Shown piece by piece: positions 53,101-63,170 of a stretch of 64,000 nt of DNA. Source of the DNA: Bacillus sp. A301a_S52 (lineage in GTDB: Bacteria > Bacillota > Bacilli > Bacillales > Salisediminibacteriaceae). Position 1 is the first letter of the stretch. Each line of letters opens with the position of its first letter. The notes under the pieces were generated by a model. It was not told the DNA's origin, made no database searches, and worked only from the letters and a program-made list of their open reading frames with translations. Location: positions 1,802,001 through 1,866,000 of the forward strand of contig JABXYP010000001.1 of the NCBI GenBank assembly GCA_024701455.1, read 5' to 3'. Both the position numbers and the translations under genes were made by a program.

Positions 53101-54444
53101 ATGCCAACTGTCGCTTTTCATACGTTGGGCTGTAAAGTGAATCATTACGAAACAGAAGCTATTTGGCAACTGTTTCAAAGTGCAGGTTATAATAAAACAG
53201 ATTACGAAAATAAGTCGGACGTTTATGTGATCAATACGTGTACAGTCACTAACACAGGTGATAAAAAAAGTCGCCAAGTTATTAGACGGGCGATCAGAAA
53301 GAATCCCGATGCTGTTGTATGTGTTACAGGTTGTTATGCTCAAACCTCTCCAGCAGAGGTTATGGCCATTCCAGGAGTGGATATTGTCGTAGGGACACAA
53401 GACCGTCATAAGCTTATCGGTTATATTGATGAATTCAGGGAGAGCCGTGAACCTATTAATGGTGTAGGAAACATTATGAAAGCTCGTCACTATGAAGAGC
53501 TTGATGTTCCTTCATTTACGGACCGGACAAGAGCATCACTAAAAATACAAGAAGGATGCAATAACTTCTGTACATTCTGTATTATTCCGTGGGCTAGAGG
53601 GTTATTGCGGTCACGGAAACCAGAGGATGTCTTACAACAAGCTAAGCAGCTAGTGGAAGCTGGCTATAAAGAAATTGTACTTACTGGTATCCATACAGGT
53701 GGTTACGGTGAGGATATGAAGGATTGCAGTCTTGCAGACTTATTATCGGAGCTTGAACGAGTTCCTGGGCTCAAAAGGATTAGAATTTCATCGATTGAAG
53801 CAAGCCAAATAACTGATGAAGTGATAGCTGTTATTGATAAATCTGAAAAGATCGTCAGGCATCTCCATGTCCCGCTTCAAGCTGGTGCTGACTCTGTTCT
53901 AAAACGGATGCGGAGAAAGTACTCAACTAGCTTCTATAAAGAAAGAGTTAATCGTCTTAAAAAAGCTTTACCCGGCTTGGCTGTTACGTCCGATGTTATC
54001 GTGGGCTTCCCTGGTGAAACGGAAGAGGAATTTAAGGAAACTTATGATTTTATAAGAGAAATTGGCTTTTCTGAACTTCATGTTTTCCCATATTCGAAAA
54101 GAACTGGGACACCAGCAGCACGTATGGACAATCAAGTTGATGATGAAATTAAAAACAAACGGGTTCACCAGTTGATTGAATTGTCTAATCAACAGGCTAA
54201 AGAGTATGCGTCTATGTATGAAGGAGACATACTAGAAATGATCCCAGAGGAACCGGATAAAGATAATTCAGAATTACTGATTGGCTATACTGATAATTAT
54301 ATGAAAGTAAAAGCCCCTCTTGATCAGCATTTGATTGGAGAGATTGTGAAAGTTAAAATTGAACAGGCTGGATATCCATACAATATAGGATCCTTTGTCG
54401 AAGTTGTTAAAGCAGAGGAACGAGAAGTTGTCATGGAAAGATAG
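53101..54444 (+). CDS. mtaB: tRNA t6A37 methylthiotransferase MtaB
   Basis: Turns t6A37 into ms2t6A in tRNA. 447 residues from ATG 53101 with GGGGTGA 5 nt upstream. UPF0004 N-terminal domain with FHTLGCKVNHYETE, cluster cysteines in INTCTV and VTGCYAQ, the radical SAM CNNFCTFC motif, and a C-terminal TRAM domain. Matches B. subtilis YqeV. Confidence 0.96.
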   Translation: MPTVAFHTLGCKVNHYETEAIWQLFQSAGYNKTDYENKSDVYVINTCTVTNTGDKKSRQVIRRAIRKNPDAVVCVTGCYAQTSPAEVMAIPGVDIVVGTQDRHKLIGYIDEFRESREPINGVGNIMKARHYEELDVPSFTDRTRASLKIQEGCNNFCTFCIIPWARGLLRSRKPEDVLQQAKQLVEAGYKEIVLTGIHTGGYGEDMKDCSLADLLSELERVPGLKRIRISSIEASQITDEVIAVIDKSEKIVRHLHVPLQAGADSVLKRMRRKYSTSFYKERVNRLKKALPGLAVTSDVIVGFPGETEEEFKETYDFIREIGFSELHVFPYSKRTGTPAARMDNQVDDEIKNKRVHQLIELSNQQAKEYASMYEGDILEMIPEEPDKDNSELLIGYTDNYMKVKAPLDQHLIGEIVKVKIEQAGYPYNIGSFVEVVKAEEREVVMER

Positions 54445-54448
54445 TTTT

Positions 54449-54488
54449 AGGCTGAACCTCAGATCATACAAAAGGTTCAGCTTTTTTA
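54449..54488 (+). terminator. terminator after mtaB
   Basis: GCTGAACCT pairs with AGGTTCAGC, followed by TTTTTT, directly after the mtaB stop. Confidence 0.88.
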
Positions 54489-54571
54489 TATAAAAATCCA
54501 CGTTCTCCCTACGATACATTAAAAAATATCTTCGATGACAAAGTGGAAACCATCTGAAATAAGATTGATAA

Positions 54572-55492
54572 TTACTTGTGTACCCATTTGAGAAGGCGAG
54601 CAATTTGTTCAGAAAAGGGTAAAAAAAGAAGTGAACTTAAGACATTAAAAAGAAAAGCTGCATGAGCTAACTGACGCTCTGGTGACAAACTAAATGAAGA
54701 AATAAAAGTAGAAAAACTTTCTAAAAAAGGCAGGCAAAGAATAACCCCTATTATGTTTACCCAAATATGAGCATAGGCAGTCAGTTTCGCCTCTTTTGAC
54801 GCCCCTAAGCTGGCAAACCATGCTGTAATACATGTTCCAATGTTTGCACCAAGCATAATAGCAACAGCAGACGGTAATTCTAACAGCTGCTCATTCATAA
54901 AGCTCATGGCTATAGCAGTGACAGCTGAACTCGATTGGACGATGCTACTCATTAGTAACCCTGTAACTACACCTAGCTGAACACGTTGGCTTGTCTCCAA
55001 AAACCAATAATGTATAGCCGGAATGGATGTAAGAGGATAGGCTAGTGTTTCAAAGCCATGCATGGAAATAAACATCATGGCTATGCCGAATAAGACGCAC
55101 CCAATCGAAAAAAACTTCTCGCTTTTCGAAAATAAAAATAGACTACCGGTTAGTAACAGAGGTACTGAAATAGAAGACAAATCATAGGCAAGAATTTCTA
55201 ACGTGGCGACAGTTCCGATATTTGCACCAAGCATAATTCCGATAGAATAATGGAACGGAATAGCTCTAACTGCTACTAATCCCACCGTTATAACCATGAC
55301 AGCGGAGCTACTTTGTGTGATTGTTGCAGCTAGTACCCCTGTCAAAAGACCTTTCCAAGGCTTATCAGCAAAACGGTGTAAAATAGCAGGTAATTTTTTT
55401 TGAAAACCTAACATTAAACCGTGCCTCATAACGATCATACCAAATAAAAAGAGTGCAAGATAAATTGTAAAAAATGTGATTGATTCATTCAT
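54572..55492 (-). CDS. yqeW: Na/Pi cotransporter family membrane protein YqeW
   Basis: About 307 residues from ATG 55492, after GGGGGAAGG. Two inverted PNaS repeats are visible: GLLTGVLAATITQSSSAVMV and GVVTGLLMSSIVQSSSAVTA, each with the QSSSA motif of type II Na+/phosphate symporters, followed by LGANIGT repeats. Lacks the PhoU-like tail of longer relatives. The only minus-strand gene in 39.3-64 kb besides the rpsT edge, as in B. subtilis. Confidence 0.9.
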   Translation of the reverse strand: MNESITFFTIYLALFLFGMIVMRHGLMLGFQKKLPAILHRFADKPWKGLLTGVLAATITQSSSAVMVITVGLVAVRAIPFHYSIGIMLGANIGTVATLEILAYDLSSISVPLLLTGSLFLFSKSEKFFSIGCVLFGIAMMFISMHGFETLAYPLTSIPAIHYWFLETSQRVQLGVVTGLLMSSIVQSSSAVTAIAMSFMNEQLLELPSAVAIMLGANIGTCITAWFASLGASKEAKLTAYAHIWVNIIGVILCLPFLESFSTFISSFSLSPERQLAHAAFLFNVLSSLLFLPFSEQIARLLKWVHK

Positions 55493-55780
55493 CACTACCT
55501 TCCCCCTCATCAACACTATATGGACAAGGCAAGATAAGGATGACAAAAAACATTTTAAAGTGTCATTTACGTAACTAGGATTTTTTATAGGTATTTTATT
55601 AAATCAAAAGTTGACCATAACTTCCCATTCGTATATAATCAACTAAGACATGCTTTTTTATATTTTAAGTTATTATTTTTATGTTAAGCTTAAAGTATGG
55701 AATAAGGTTATCTTTGATTTCCTAGTAAGCCTATTTTTTCAGCGCATGTTCGATTGGTTGTTCGGAGGGAGGGATACAGA

Positions 55781-55954
55781 ATGGCAGAAACTCGTGTACG
55801 TAAGAATGAATCTATCGACGCTGCTCTTCGCCGCTTTAAAAAAACGATGTCTAAAGAAGGTACAATGGCAGAAGTTCGTAAGCGGAAGCATTATGAAAAA
55901 CCGAGCATTAAGCGTAAGAAAAAGTCTGAAGCAGCTCGTAAGCGTAAGTTTTAA
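55781..55954 (+). CDS. rpsU: 30S ribosomal protein S21
   Basis: 57 residues, [20 protein letters not shown] onward, highly basic. ATG 55781 follows GGAGGGAGGG. The overlapping longer frames are shadows. Directly upstream of yqeY as in other Bacilli. Confidence 0.97.
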   Translation: MAETRVRKNESIDAALRRFKKTMSKEGTMAEVRKRKHYEKPSIKRKKKSEAARKRKF

Positions 55955-55973
55955 GTGAGAGGGTGTTAGTTCT

Positions 55974-56417
55974 TTGAATATTCTTGATAAGTTGAATCAA
56001 GATATGAAAGACGCGATGAGGAACAAAGAAAAGCAACGTTTGATGGTTATTCGCTCTGTTAAATCCGCCATTCAAAATGAGGTAATTAACAAAGGCGAAA
56101 ACTTGTCAGAAGACGAAGTTTTAACTGTTTTGAGTCGAGAAATGAAACAACGTAAGGAATCCCTCCACGAATTTGAACAAGCAGCGCGCACTGATTTAGT
56201 TGAAAAGACTAACGCTGAAATTCAAATATTAACGGAATATATGCCATCACAACTGTCTGACAGTGAACTCCGTCAAATTGTAGAAGAAACAGTTTCTGAA
56301 ACAAGTGCTTCTTCTAAGGCTGACATGGGGAAAGTGATGGGAGCTATCATGCCGAAAGTTAAAGGTCGAGCAGACGGCTCCAAAGTTAAAGAGTATGTGG
56401 AACAATCACTCACATAA
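55974..56417 (+). CDS. yqeY: GatB/YqeY domain protein
   Basis: 147 residues, resembling the tail domain of amidotransferase subunit GatB: DKLNQDMKDAMRNKEKQRLM and AIMPKVKGRADGS. TTG start after GAGAGGGTG. Possibly helps tRNA binding or amidation; no enzyme activity is established. Confidence 0.94.
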   Translation: MNILDKLNQDMKDAMRNKEKQRLMVIRSVKSAIQNEVINKGENLSEDEVLTVLSREMKQRKESLHEFEQAARTDLVEKTNAEIQILTEYMPSQLSDSELRQIVEETVSETSASSKADMGKVMGAIMPKVKGRADGSKVKEYVEQSLT

Positions 56418-56426
56418 AATGATACT

Positions 56427-56456
56427 AAACGTCCTGTCGCTTGACAGGACGTTTTT
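56427..56456 (+). terminator. terminator after yqeY
   Basis: AAACGTCCTGTC GCTT GACAGGACGTTTTT, a perfect 11-bp stem. Confidence 0.9.
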
Positions 56457-56615
56457 AAAGTTATCCTTTTATTTTTTATCATCACGTTGCTGAAATCTTG
56501 GAGTATATTGCTAAATTTTTAGAGACAGGCTGAAAAATATGTGAACAATCCTATGCATAATTTCTTCATGAGACGGGTATGGAAACGATAACTACAGTTT
56601 TTTAAGGAGGCTACC

Positions 56616-56924
56616 ATGTCTAAGCACTTATACTATGTTACATGGCATACGGGAAGCTATGTTGAACTCCTTCCAGTTAAGGTTGACCAGAGAACCGTCC
56701 AATATGAAGTAGAAGCTGATGATGAAGAATTGAAGCATTTGGAGAAGCTAATAACGACCATTAATAATAAAGATGTGATGGAAGAGCATATCTTTGTTAG
56801 GCCTTTTGATGAAGATGAAGATGAGAAGGATAAATTAGCTTTAAAAAAAGACGTGAAAGACCTTTTCCAAGTTATTTATAAACTAGGTACTGAAAAAACG
56901 AAAAGATATTTAGATGAGTTATGA
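56616..56924 (+). CDS. conserved-looking cytosolic protein, unrecognised
   Basis: 102 residues, acidic, no membrane segment. It starts MSKHLYYVTWHTGSYVELLP, has a very acidic stretch DEDEDEKDK near 70-78 and a helical end. AAGGAGG precedes the ATG and a terminator follows, so it is a real single gene. I do not recognise the family. It interrupts the usual rpsU-yqeY-yqeZ order. Confidence 0.75.
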   Translation: MSKHLYYVTWHTGSYVELLPVKVDQRTVQYEVEADDEELKHLEKLITTINNKDVMEEHIFVRPFDEDEDEKDKLALKKDVKDLFQVIYKLGTEKTKRYLDEL

Positions 56925-56927
56925 TTC

Positions 56928-56960
56928 AAAAACAGGCTGCTCATGAGGTAGCCTGTTTTT
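56928..56960 (+). terminator. terminator after the 102-residue gene
   Basis: AAAACAGGCT pairs with AGCCTGTTTTT around an 11-nt loop. Confidence 0.85.
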
Positions 56961-57204
56961 ACTAAGGGATTTTTGCCTGAGACGCTGTTAGGTTTTAATG
57001 TTATTGAAACATAAAATACAATGGGGGAAACAACTTCTGCCCAAGTCTGACAACAAGTTTTTCAGTAATAATTCATTAAGTTAGATTAAGAGGAGTATTG
57101 TGCCATAAAAATATATAAATAAAAGGATTCAAAAATTGACCACTCATATTATTTTTATTTTTCCGCTAAAATAGGTAAAATAATTTACATAAGAAGTTGA
57201 ATCA

Positions 57205-57231
57205 TGAAACTTTTATAACGTATGATTCGTA
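57205..57231 (+). promoter_or_regulatory. sigma-W type promoter of yqeZ-floA-yqfB
   Basis: TGAAAC (57205-57210), 17 nt, CGTA (57228-57231) matches the sigma-W consensus (TGAAAC, 16-17, CGTA). The same operon in B. subtilis is a known sigma-W target. The rest of the 350-nt gap before yqeZ shows nothing else. Confidence 0.85.
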
Positions 57232-57275
57232 ACTATAAGAATTGACTGTTAGGGAAGGAAGGGGGGATTCCAAAT

Positions 57276-58640
57276 ATGAAAATGTTTAAGCTATTATTTT
57301 ATTTGTCGCTATTTTTATTAGCTATCGTTTTAATGGTTGCCCCACCGAAAGCTGAAAGTGGGGGACAAGGCGATTTAGTCTATGTTATCCCTGTTGAAAA
57401 AGAAGTTGAACGGGGATTAGAAGCTTTTTTAAATCGTTCTATTCAAACAGCTGAAGAAGCAGGTGCCGACCACATCGTATTTGAGGTTCACACCCCAGGG
57501 GGATTTGTGGATGCAGCAGGTAATATCGCGTCCTTAGTTAGAAACACCGAGGTACCAACAACTGCTTTTATTGTTGGTGATGCTTTATCAGCAGGCGCTT
57601 ATATTTCTTTAAACGCCAATGAAATTGTGATGGCACCTGGTACACGAATGGGATCGGCAGCAGTTATTGATGGCTCTGGAAATGCTGCTGAAGATAAGGC
57701 TCAGTCAGCATGGCTTGCAAGTATGCGTGAAGCGGCAGAATTAAATGGTCGTGACCCTGTCTATGCCTTGGCAATGGCAGACGAAACAATCGATATAAGT
57801 GAATACGGAGCTGGAGAAGGTAATTTACTTACGTTGACGCCTAGTCAAGCTATGGAAGTGGGGTATGCAGAAGCTACTGTAGAAAATCGGGAGGAGCTTT
57901 TAGACTACCTAAACATGGAACAAGCTGAAGTGAGGGAGACAGAAATAACATTTGCTGAGCAAATTGCTCGTTTTGTCACTAATCCGATTATTATCCCAAT
58001 TCTCTTATCCATAGGCAGTCTTGGACTTGTTTTGGAGCTTTATTCACCTGGTTTTGGCGTACCTGGAATTATGGGAGCTTCAGCGCTATTTCTGTATTTC
58101 TTTGGACATCTAGTAGCAGGGTTTGCTGGATGGGAAGCCATCATTTTATTTGGTATCGGAGTTGTTTTAATTGTTCTAGAAGTTTTCTCGCCAAGCTTTG
58201 GTATTTTAGGAGTGCTGGGGATTGGCGCTATTTTAGCAAGTCTCGTCATAAGCTCATTTTCACTTATGAATATCCTTTTATCTGTTTTTATCGCAGTTAT
58301 CGTCACGATTATTGCTTCAATTATTTTCTTTAAATATGCCAGCTACAAAGGGCCATTTAGAAGAGTCATTTTAACTGACCAGACCAAAACGGAGCAAGGA
58401 TATGTGTCTAATGAAAATCGCCATGACATTATTGGTGAGATTGGAGAGGCATTAACCATCCTACGACCATCAGGAACGGCGTTATTAAATGACGAACGAC
58501 TTGACGTTATCTCTGAGGGAGGATATATTGAACAAGGAAGAAAAGTTAAGGTGATATCTGCAACTGGCTCTCGAATCGTCGTACGGGAAGTAGCTGGTGA
58601 GGATCAAAAGAGAACAAAGACTGAGGAGGAAGACAAATGA
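57276..58640 (+). CDS. yqeZ: NfeD family membrane serine protease YqeZ
   Basis: 454 residues: a signal/anchor (about 5-25), a ClpP-like protease domain ([29 protein letters not shown] with the nucleophilic Ser, and a Lys near MGSAAVID), about four to five membrane helices (about 240-360), and a C-terminal NfeD beta-barrel (residues about 375-440). Cells use such proteins with the flotillin FloA in membrane stress response. Overlaps floA by 4 nt. Confidence 0.93.
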   Translation: MKMFKLLFYLSLFLLAIVLMVAPPKAESGGQGDLVYVIPVEKEVERGLEAFLNRSIQTAEEAGADHIVFEVHTPGGFVDAAGNIASLVRNTEVPTTAFIVGDALSAGAYISLNANEIVMAPGTRMGSAAVIDGSGNAAEDKAQSAWLASMREAAELNGRDPVYALAMADETIDISEYGAGEGNLLTLTPSQAMEVGYAEATVENREELLDYLNMEQAEVRETEITFAEQIARFVTNPIIIPILLSIGSLGLVLELYSPGFGVPGIMGASALFLYFFGHLVAGFAGWEAIILFGIGVVLIVLEVFSPSFGILGVLGIGAILASLVISSFSLMNILLSVFIAVIVTIIASIIFFKYASYKGPFRRVILTDQTKTEQGYVSNENRHDIIGEIGEALTILRPSGTALLNDERLDVISEGGYIEQGRKVKVISATGSRIVVREVAGEDQKRTKTEEEDK

Positions 58641-59650
58641 TTACACAAGAAATTGGAATTTGGATAGGGCTAGCCCTTATCGTCGTAGTATTTGCAGTTT
58701 TATTTACATTTGTACCAGTAGCCCTCTGGATATCAGCGTGGGCCGCAGGAGTAAAAGTGGGTATTTTCCAGCTCGTAGGGATGAGACTACGTCGAGTCAT
58801 TCCGCACAGAGTTGTTAATCCGCTAATTAAAGCGGTAAAAGCTGGACTTGATATTAGTACAAATAAACTTGAGGGTCATTACCTTGCAGGAGGAAACGTT
58901 GACCGTGTTGTTAATGCGTTGATTGCTGCACAACGAGCCAATATTGATTTAAGCTTTGAAAGATGTGCTGCTATTGATTTAGCTGGTCGTGACGTACTTG
59001 AAGCTGTACAGATGAGTGTTAATCCAAAAGTGATTGAAACGCCTTTCATTGCTGGTGTGGCAATGGATGGGATTGAAGTTAAAGCAAAAGCTAGAATTAC
59101 AGTACGTGCAAACATTGATCGCCTTGTAGGGGGCGCCGGTGAAGATACAGTTATCGCACGTGTAGGTGAAGGGATTGTATCAACAATCGGTTCGGCTAAA
59201 AACCATAAAGAAGTATTAGAAAACCCTGATATGATTTCTCAAACGGTGCTTAAAAAAGGCTTAGATGCAGGAACAGCATTTGAGATTTTGTCCATCGATA
59301 TTGCAGATATTGACATCGGTAAAAACATCGGAGCAGGTCTTCAAACAGACCAAGCTGAAGCAGATAAGAAAATTGCTCAAGCGAAAGCCGAAGAACGCCG
59401 TGCAATGGCAGTAGCACAAGAACAAGAGATGAAGGCTCGCGTTGAAGAGATGCGTGCAAAAGTTGTAGAAGCTGAAGCTGAAGTGCCAATGGCAATGTCT
59501 GAAGCTTTACGTTCAGGAAATCTTGGTGTCATGGATTATATGAACTTTAATAATGTGAAAGCAGATACAGATATGAGAGACTCCATTGGTAAAGCAACGA
59601 GTGACGGTGAGGATGAAGAGGGGACAACACCACCAGGAGCACGCCGTTAA
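58637..59650 (+). CDS. floA: flotillin-like protein FloA
   Basis: 337 residues: an N-terminal membrane hairpin (about 5-27), a SPFH/band 7 core, and a long coiled coil with repeats ([20 protein letters not shown]) ending near 295. Organises functional membrane microdomains. The start ATG overlaps the yqeZ stop. Confidence 0.96.
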   Translation: MITQEIGIWIGLALIVVVFAVLFTFVPVALWISAWAAGVKVGIFQLVGMRLRRVIPHRVVNPLIKAVKAGLDISTNKLEGHYLAGGNVDRVVNALIAAQRANIDLSFERCAAIDLAGRDVLEAVQMSVNPKVIETPFIAGVAMDGIEVKAKARITVRANIDRLVGGAGEDTVIARVGEGIVSTIGSAKNHKEVLENPDMISQTVLKKGLDAGTAFEILSIDIADIDIGKNIGAGLQTDQAEADKKIAQAKAEERRAMAVAQEQEMKARVEEMRAKVVEAEAEVPMAMSEALRSGNLGVMDYMNFNNVKADTDMRDSIGKATSDGEDEEGTTPPGARR

Positions 59651-59683
59651 GTGTGCCCCTCTTTAAGAAAGGAGTGTGCTTAA

Positions 59684-60238
59684 ATGGAAGGCTTATTTAA
59701 TCTCCTTCTTGAATCACCGATCTTTCTTTTCATCATTATTGCTGCGATAATGAGTTTCCTTCGTGGGAATAAACAAGATGAAAAACAAACGAGACGCCAA
59801 AGACCACAGGGTCAGCAACAAAGAAGGACCCCTTCACAGTCAGAAGAAGAGCAGGAAGTGGATTGGCGTGATATTTTCCGGCAGGAAGAACGGCCAACTG
59901 AACCACAGTCTACAGAAAGCTGGTCTAATAGGGAGAGAAGTGAGAATAAATCATATTCTGAACCAACAGTTTCTTCTTTACCTCAGGAGGCTGAGAATGA
60001 ACTGAGTAAAACGAATAGAGAGCTTCATGAACGTTACGAAAGGATTAAAAAGCGACAAGAGCAAGCTGCGAAACAAGTTGGAGAAATCGGTGATTCACCA
60101 ATTATGCAGGGGGATTTAACCCGTTCAGCAGCAAAACCGAAAGTGCAGCTTAATTTTAGTCACATTTCACGTGAAGAAGCGATTAAAGGTATTGTTTGGT
60201 CTGAAATACTGGCAAAACCAAAAGCACGTCGTAGGTAA
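59684..60238 (+). CDS. yqfB: YqfB family protein
   Basis: 184 residues: one N-terminal membrane helix (about 10-25), a charged glutamine-rich linker (30-130), and a conserved C-terminal segment ISREEAIKGIVWSEILAKPK. By position after floA it is B. subtilis yqfB; function unknown. AAGGAGTG precedes the ATG. Confidence 0.85.
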   Translation: MEGLFNLLLESPIFLFIIIAAIMSFLRGNKQDEKQTRRQRPQGQQQRRTPSQSEEEQEVDWRDIFRQEERPTEPQSTESWSNRERSENKSYSEPTVSSLPQEAENELSKTNRELHERYERIKKRQEQAAKQVGEIGDSPIMQGDLTRSAAKPKVQLNFSHISREEAIKGIVWSEILAKPKARRR

Positions 60239-60278
60239 GAAGAGATTCAACCATTCTTCTAAAGTGGATATATAAATT

Positions 60279-60322
60279 AAAAGCATCCCCAATTTAAGCA
60301 TGGCTAAATTGGGGGTGCTTTT
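60279..60322 (+). terminator. terminator after yqfB
   Basis: AAAAGCATCCCCAATTTA pairs with TAAATTGGGGGTGCTTTT, an 18-bp stem. Confidence 0.9.
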
Positions 60323-60372
60323 GTTATGGACAAAACTCTACATAATTTTTATGTAAAAAAACCCTTATTACG

Positions 60373-60408
60373 GTTAGCTTTTACCTCTTTATAAAGCTAA
60401 CGTTTTTT
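60373..60408 (+). terminator. second terminator before yqfC
   Basis: GTTAGCTTT pairs with AAAGCTAAC, followed by GTTTTTTAA. It stands 50 nt after the first hairpin and 80 nt before yqfC. Confidence 0.7.
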
Positions 60409-60489
60409 AATTTATAAGCGTTATTAATACCATTTTAGGTGATAGGCTTCAGCTAACTTTCATACATATGAATGAAAGGGAGGTTCGCC

Positions 60490-60771
60490 ATGAAACGATT
60501 TCAACGGTGGCTAAAAAAATGGATGGTTAACTATATGGACCTACCCGCAGATGTGATTATGGATTTACCGCGGTTGACAATGATCGGTCAGCTCCATGTT
60601 TATATAGAAAATCATCGCGGGGTTGTGCGTTTTACAAATACAGAGCTAAGACTAGCTTTAAAAGAAGGTGAGCTCGTTATTAGTGGGAACCAATTTATAA
60701 TAAAAACGATACTACCTGAAGAAATACTGCTTGAAGGCATCATTGAGCACGTCTATTATGAAAAACCATAA
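60490..60771 (+). CDS. yqfC: sporulation protein YqfC
   Basis: 93 residues from ATG 60490 after GGGAGG. YabP/YqfC family: short basic N-terminus, then a beta-rich body LTMIGQLHVYIENHRGVVRF. Sigma-E regulated in B. subtilis. It stands 41 nt before yqfD. Confidence 0.92.
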   Translation: MKRFQRWLKKWMVNYMDLPADVIMDLPRLTMIGQLHVYIENHRGVVRFTNTELRLALKEGELVISGNQFIIKTILPEEILLEGIIEHVYYEKP

Positions 60772-60812
60772 ATGTTTTCGCTATGTTATGTTTAAAATAA
60801 GGGGGAAGCTAC

Positions 60813-62000
60813 GTGAGAAACGATTGGTTGCACAAATCAACCGGATACATGAAAATACAGGTGACACATGCGTCTCCAGAGACATTTATTAAAGAGTGCC
60901 AAAGGCAAGGTGTATTAACATGGGAAGTGACGTTCCAAGATGAAGAAAGGTTTACAGCTTATGTGCTGTTGACCGATCTTTATAAACTGAAAAAAATGGC
61001 CAAGCTTTTATCGTGTAAAATTAAATTCGAAGAAAAAAAAGGGTTACCATTTTTATTGAAAAAATTAAGCAATAGAAAAGGATTAGTAGCCGGTATTTTA
61101 GGTTTTATTGCTGTACTGGTTCTTTTATCAAACATGGTTTGGGGAATTGAAATTGAAGGAACAGATCCAGCAATGGAACACGAAGTACGCCATGCGTTAG
61201 AGCAGATGGGAGTAAAAAAGGGAGCTTTTCAATATTTTTTACCTGCACCAGAAAAGATCCAGGATAACATCATGAATGAGTTAGACGGAGTCACGTGGAT
61301 CGGTGTTACGAAACACGGGTCCTCTTATCATTTTCAAGTAGTGGAAAAAGAAATAGTTGAAGAAAGCCCAGCAAGTGGTACAGGTCATCTCGTTGCATCA
61401 CGAAAAGCTGTTATTCATGATCTTTTTATTGAAAAAGGAAATCCCCTTATTAAACCGAACGAAGTGGTGAAAAAAGGTGACATTCTTGTATCTGGTGAAT
61501 TAGGCAAAGAAGGTAAAACCACGTTTATAGCTGCAGAAGGAGAGGTCATCGGAGAATTTTGGTACAAGGTCCGTGTAAAGGTACCGTTAAGTCAGACCAT
61601 TGAAACAGTTACGGGACGAACAGCAAAAAAACATGGCCTTAAAATAGGGGATTTTACTGTTCCAATCTGGGGATTCTCAGGACTTAATACGGAAGAAAAA
61701 TACACAGAACAGGTATCAAAGGATTGGGAACTATTTGGTTATAAAACGCCCTTTTCACATGTTGTTACACATGAGTATGAATTGCAATCAGTTGACAGAG
61801 AACGAGCACATAAAAAAGCTGTAGCTATTGCGAAAGAAGAAGCGACTAAAAAACTTATGCAAATGTTATCAGATGATGCCTTAATCACTGGAGAAAAAGT
61901 TTTGCACGAGACAGTAGACGGTGGTAAAGTAAAAGTATCGCTGCACTATAAGATTCAAGATAATATTGCAGTGAAACAGCCCATAATTCAAGGAGACTGA
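60813..62000 (+). CDS. yqfD: sporulation protein YqfD
   Basis: 395 residues, GTG start after GGGGGAAG. One membrane helix near residues 92-112; the rest is a large extracytoplasmic domain with TGRTAKKHGLKIGDFTVPIW. Acts with YqfC during mother-cell development; biochemical role unknown. Confidence 0.93.
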   Translation: MRNDWLHKSTGYMKIQVTHASPETFIKECQRQGVLTWEVTFQDEERFTAYVLLTDLYKLKKMAKLLSCKIKFEEKKGLPFLLKKLSNRKGLVAGILGFIAVLVLLSNMVWGIEIEGTDPAMEHEVRHALEQMGVKKGAFQYFLPAPEKIQDNIMNELDGVTWIGVTKHGSSYHFQVVEKEIVEESPASGTGHLVASRKAVIHDLFIEKGNPLIKPNEVVKKGDILVSGELGKEGKTTFIAAEGEVIGEFWYKVRVKVPLSQTIETVTGRTAKKHGLKIGDFTVPIWGFSGLNTEEKYTEQVSKDWELFGYKTPFSHVVTHEYELQSVDRERAHKKAVAIAKEEATKKLMQMLSDDALITGEKVLHETVDGGKVKVSLHYKIQDNIAVKQPIIQGD

Positions 62001-62005
62001 GACGA

Positions 62006-62989
62006 TTGACAGAAAATACAAGCGTAATTGTTTTACCAATTCAAGGAGCAAATGAAGCCCAAGCATTGTTTGGTCCAAATGATAACCATTTGAAACGTTT
62101 AGAAGAATTTTTTGAGACGACAATTATGACCCGTGGTGAAGAAATTACAGTACATGGAGACAGTAAGTCCTCAGAAAAGATTAATGATATCTTAAATATG
62201 CTATTAAAGCTCATTAGAAATGGCCTTTCTGTTCAAGAAAGAGATGTGGTATATGCCTCTCAATTAGCTAAAAGAGGTATGCTTGATGAAATGGCAGATT
62301 TGTATGAGGATAAAATAACTCTCACGGCTAAAGGTAAACCGATTCTTGCGAAAACGTTAGGCCAAAGACATTATGTGTCTGCAATTCGAAAAAATGATAT
62401 CGTCTTTGGAATTGGGCCTGCTGGAACAGGGAAAACTTATTTAGCTGTTGTTATGGCGGTTCACGCTTTAAAAGAAGGTCGAGTTAAGAAAATTGTCTTA
62501 ACTCGTCCCGCAGTTGAGGCGGGTGAAAGCCTCGGTTTTCTACCTGGGGATCTAAAAGAGAAAGTAGATCCCTATTTAAGACCATTGTATGATGCACTTC
62601 ATGATGTATTTGGTGTAGAACATACTGAAAGGCTAATGGAAAGAGGCACGATAGAGATCGCACCGTTAGCGTATATGAGAGGGCGCACACTTGACGATTC
62701 CTTTGTCATATTAGATGAGGCTCAAAACACAACGTCTGAACAAATTAAAATGTTCTTAACAAGACTTGGTTTTGGTTCAAAAATGGTTGTTACAGGAGAC
62801 TTAACACAAATTGACTTGCCTCGAGGCAAAATGTCCGGTTTAAAATCAGTTTTAAAAATATTAAAAAATGTAGAAGGCTTGTCATTTATACATTTAGAGC
62901 CTACCGATGTTGTCCGCCATACACTCGTCCAAAAAATTATTAATGCTTATGAGAAAGAGAGTGAAACATCGGCTGAGCGTCATTCGTAA
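62006..62989 (+). CDS. phoH: PhoH family ATPase
   Basis: 327 residues, TTG start after AAGGAG. P-loop GIGPAGTGKTYLAVVMA, Walker B FVILDEAQNTT, and VTGDLTQIDLPRG. PhoH-like proteins are helicase-related ATPases, in some cases joined to RNA turnover factors. Follows yqfD by 5 nt. Confidence 0.94.
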   Translation: MTENTSVIVLPIQGANEAQALFGPNDNHLKRLEEFFETTIMTRGEEITVHGDSKSSEKINDILNMLLKLIRNGLSVQERDVVYASQLAKRGMLDEMADLYEDKITLTAKGKPILAKTLGQRHYVSAIRKNDIVFGIGPAGTGKTYLAVVMAVHALKEGRVKKIVLTRPAVEAGESLGFLPGDLKEKVDPYLRPLYDALHDVFGVEHTERLMERGTIEIAPLAYMRGRTLDDSFVILDEAQNTTSEQIKMFLTRLGFGSKMVVTGDLTQIDLPRGKMSGLKSVLKILKNVEGLSFIHLEPTDVVRHTLVQKIINAYEKESETSAERHS

Positions 62990-63170
62990 ACTACGAAATG
63001 GAAGGCCAAAATGATAAGAATGTTTAGTGATCTAGCCTCTCTAGGATGAAAGCCGCTAAGTCTAAGTATGACTTTAAAAAAGGAGAGAAATGTTCTTTAC
63101 AAAGGAGTGCCTCGTTTGAAATGATTGGTAAAAAACGGTGCAAAGCTCTGTTTTAAAATGGGGGAGCCAA

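Noticed and set aside
55650..55958. 102-codon ORF overlapping rpsU
   Set aside because: It is an out-of-frame shadow; the in-frame S21 product is unmistakable.
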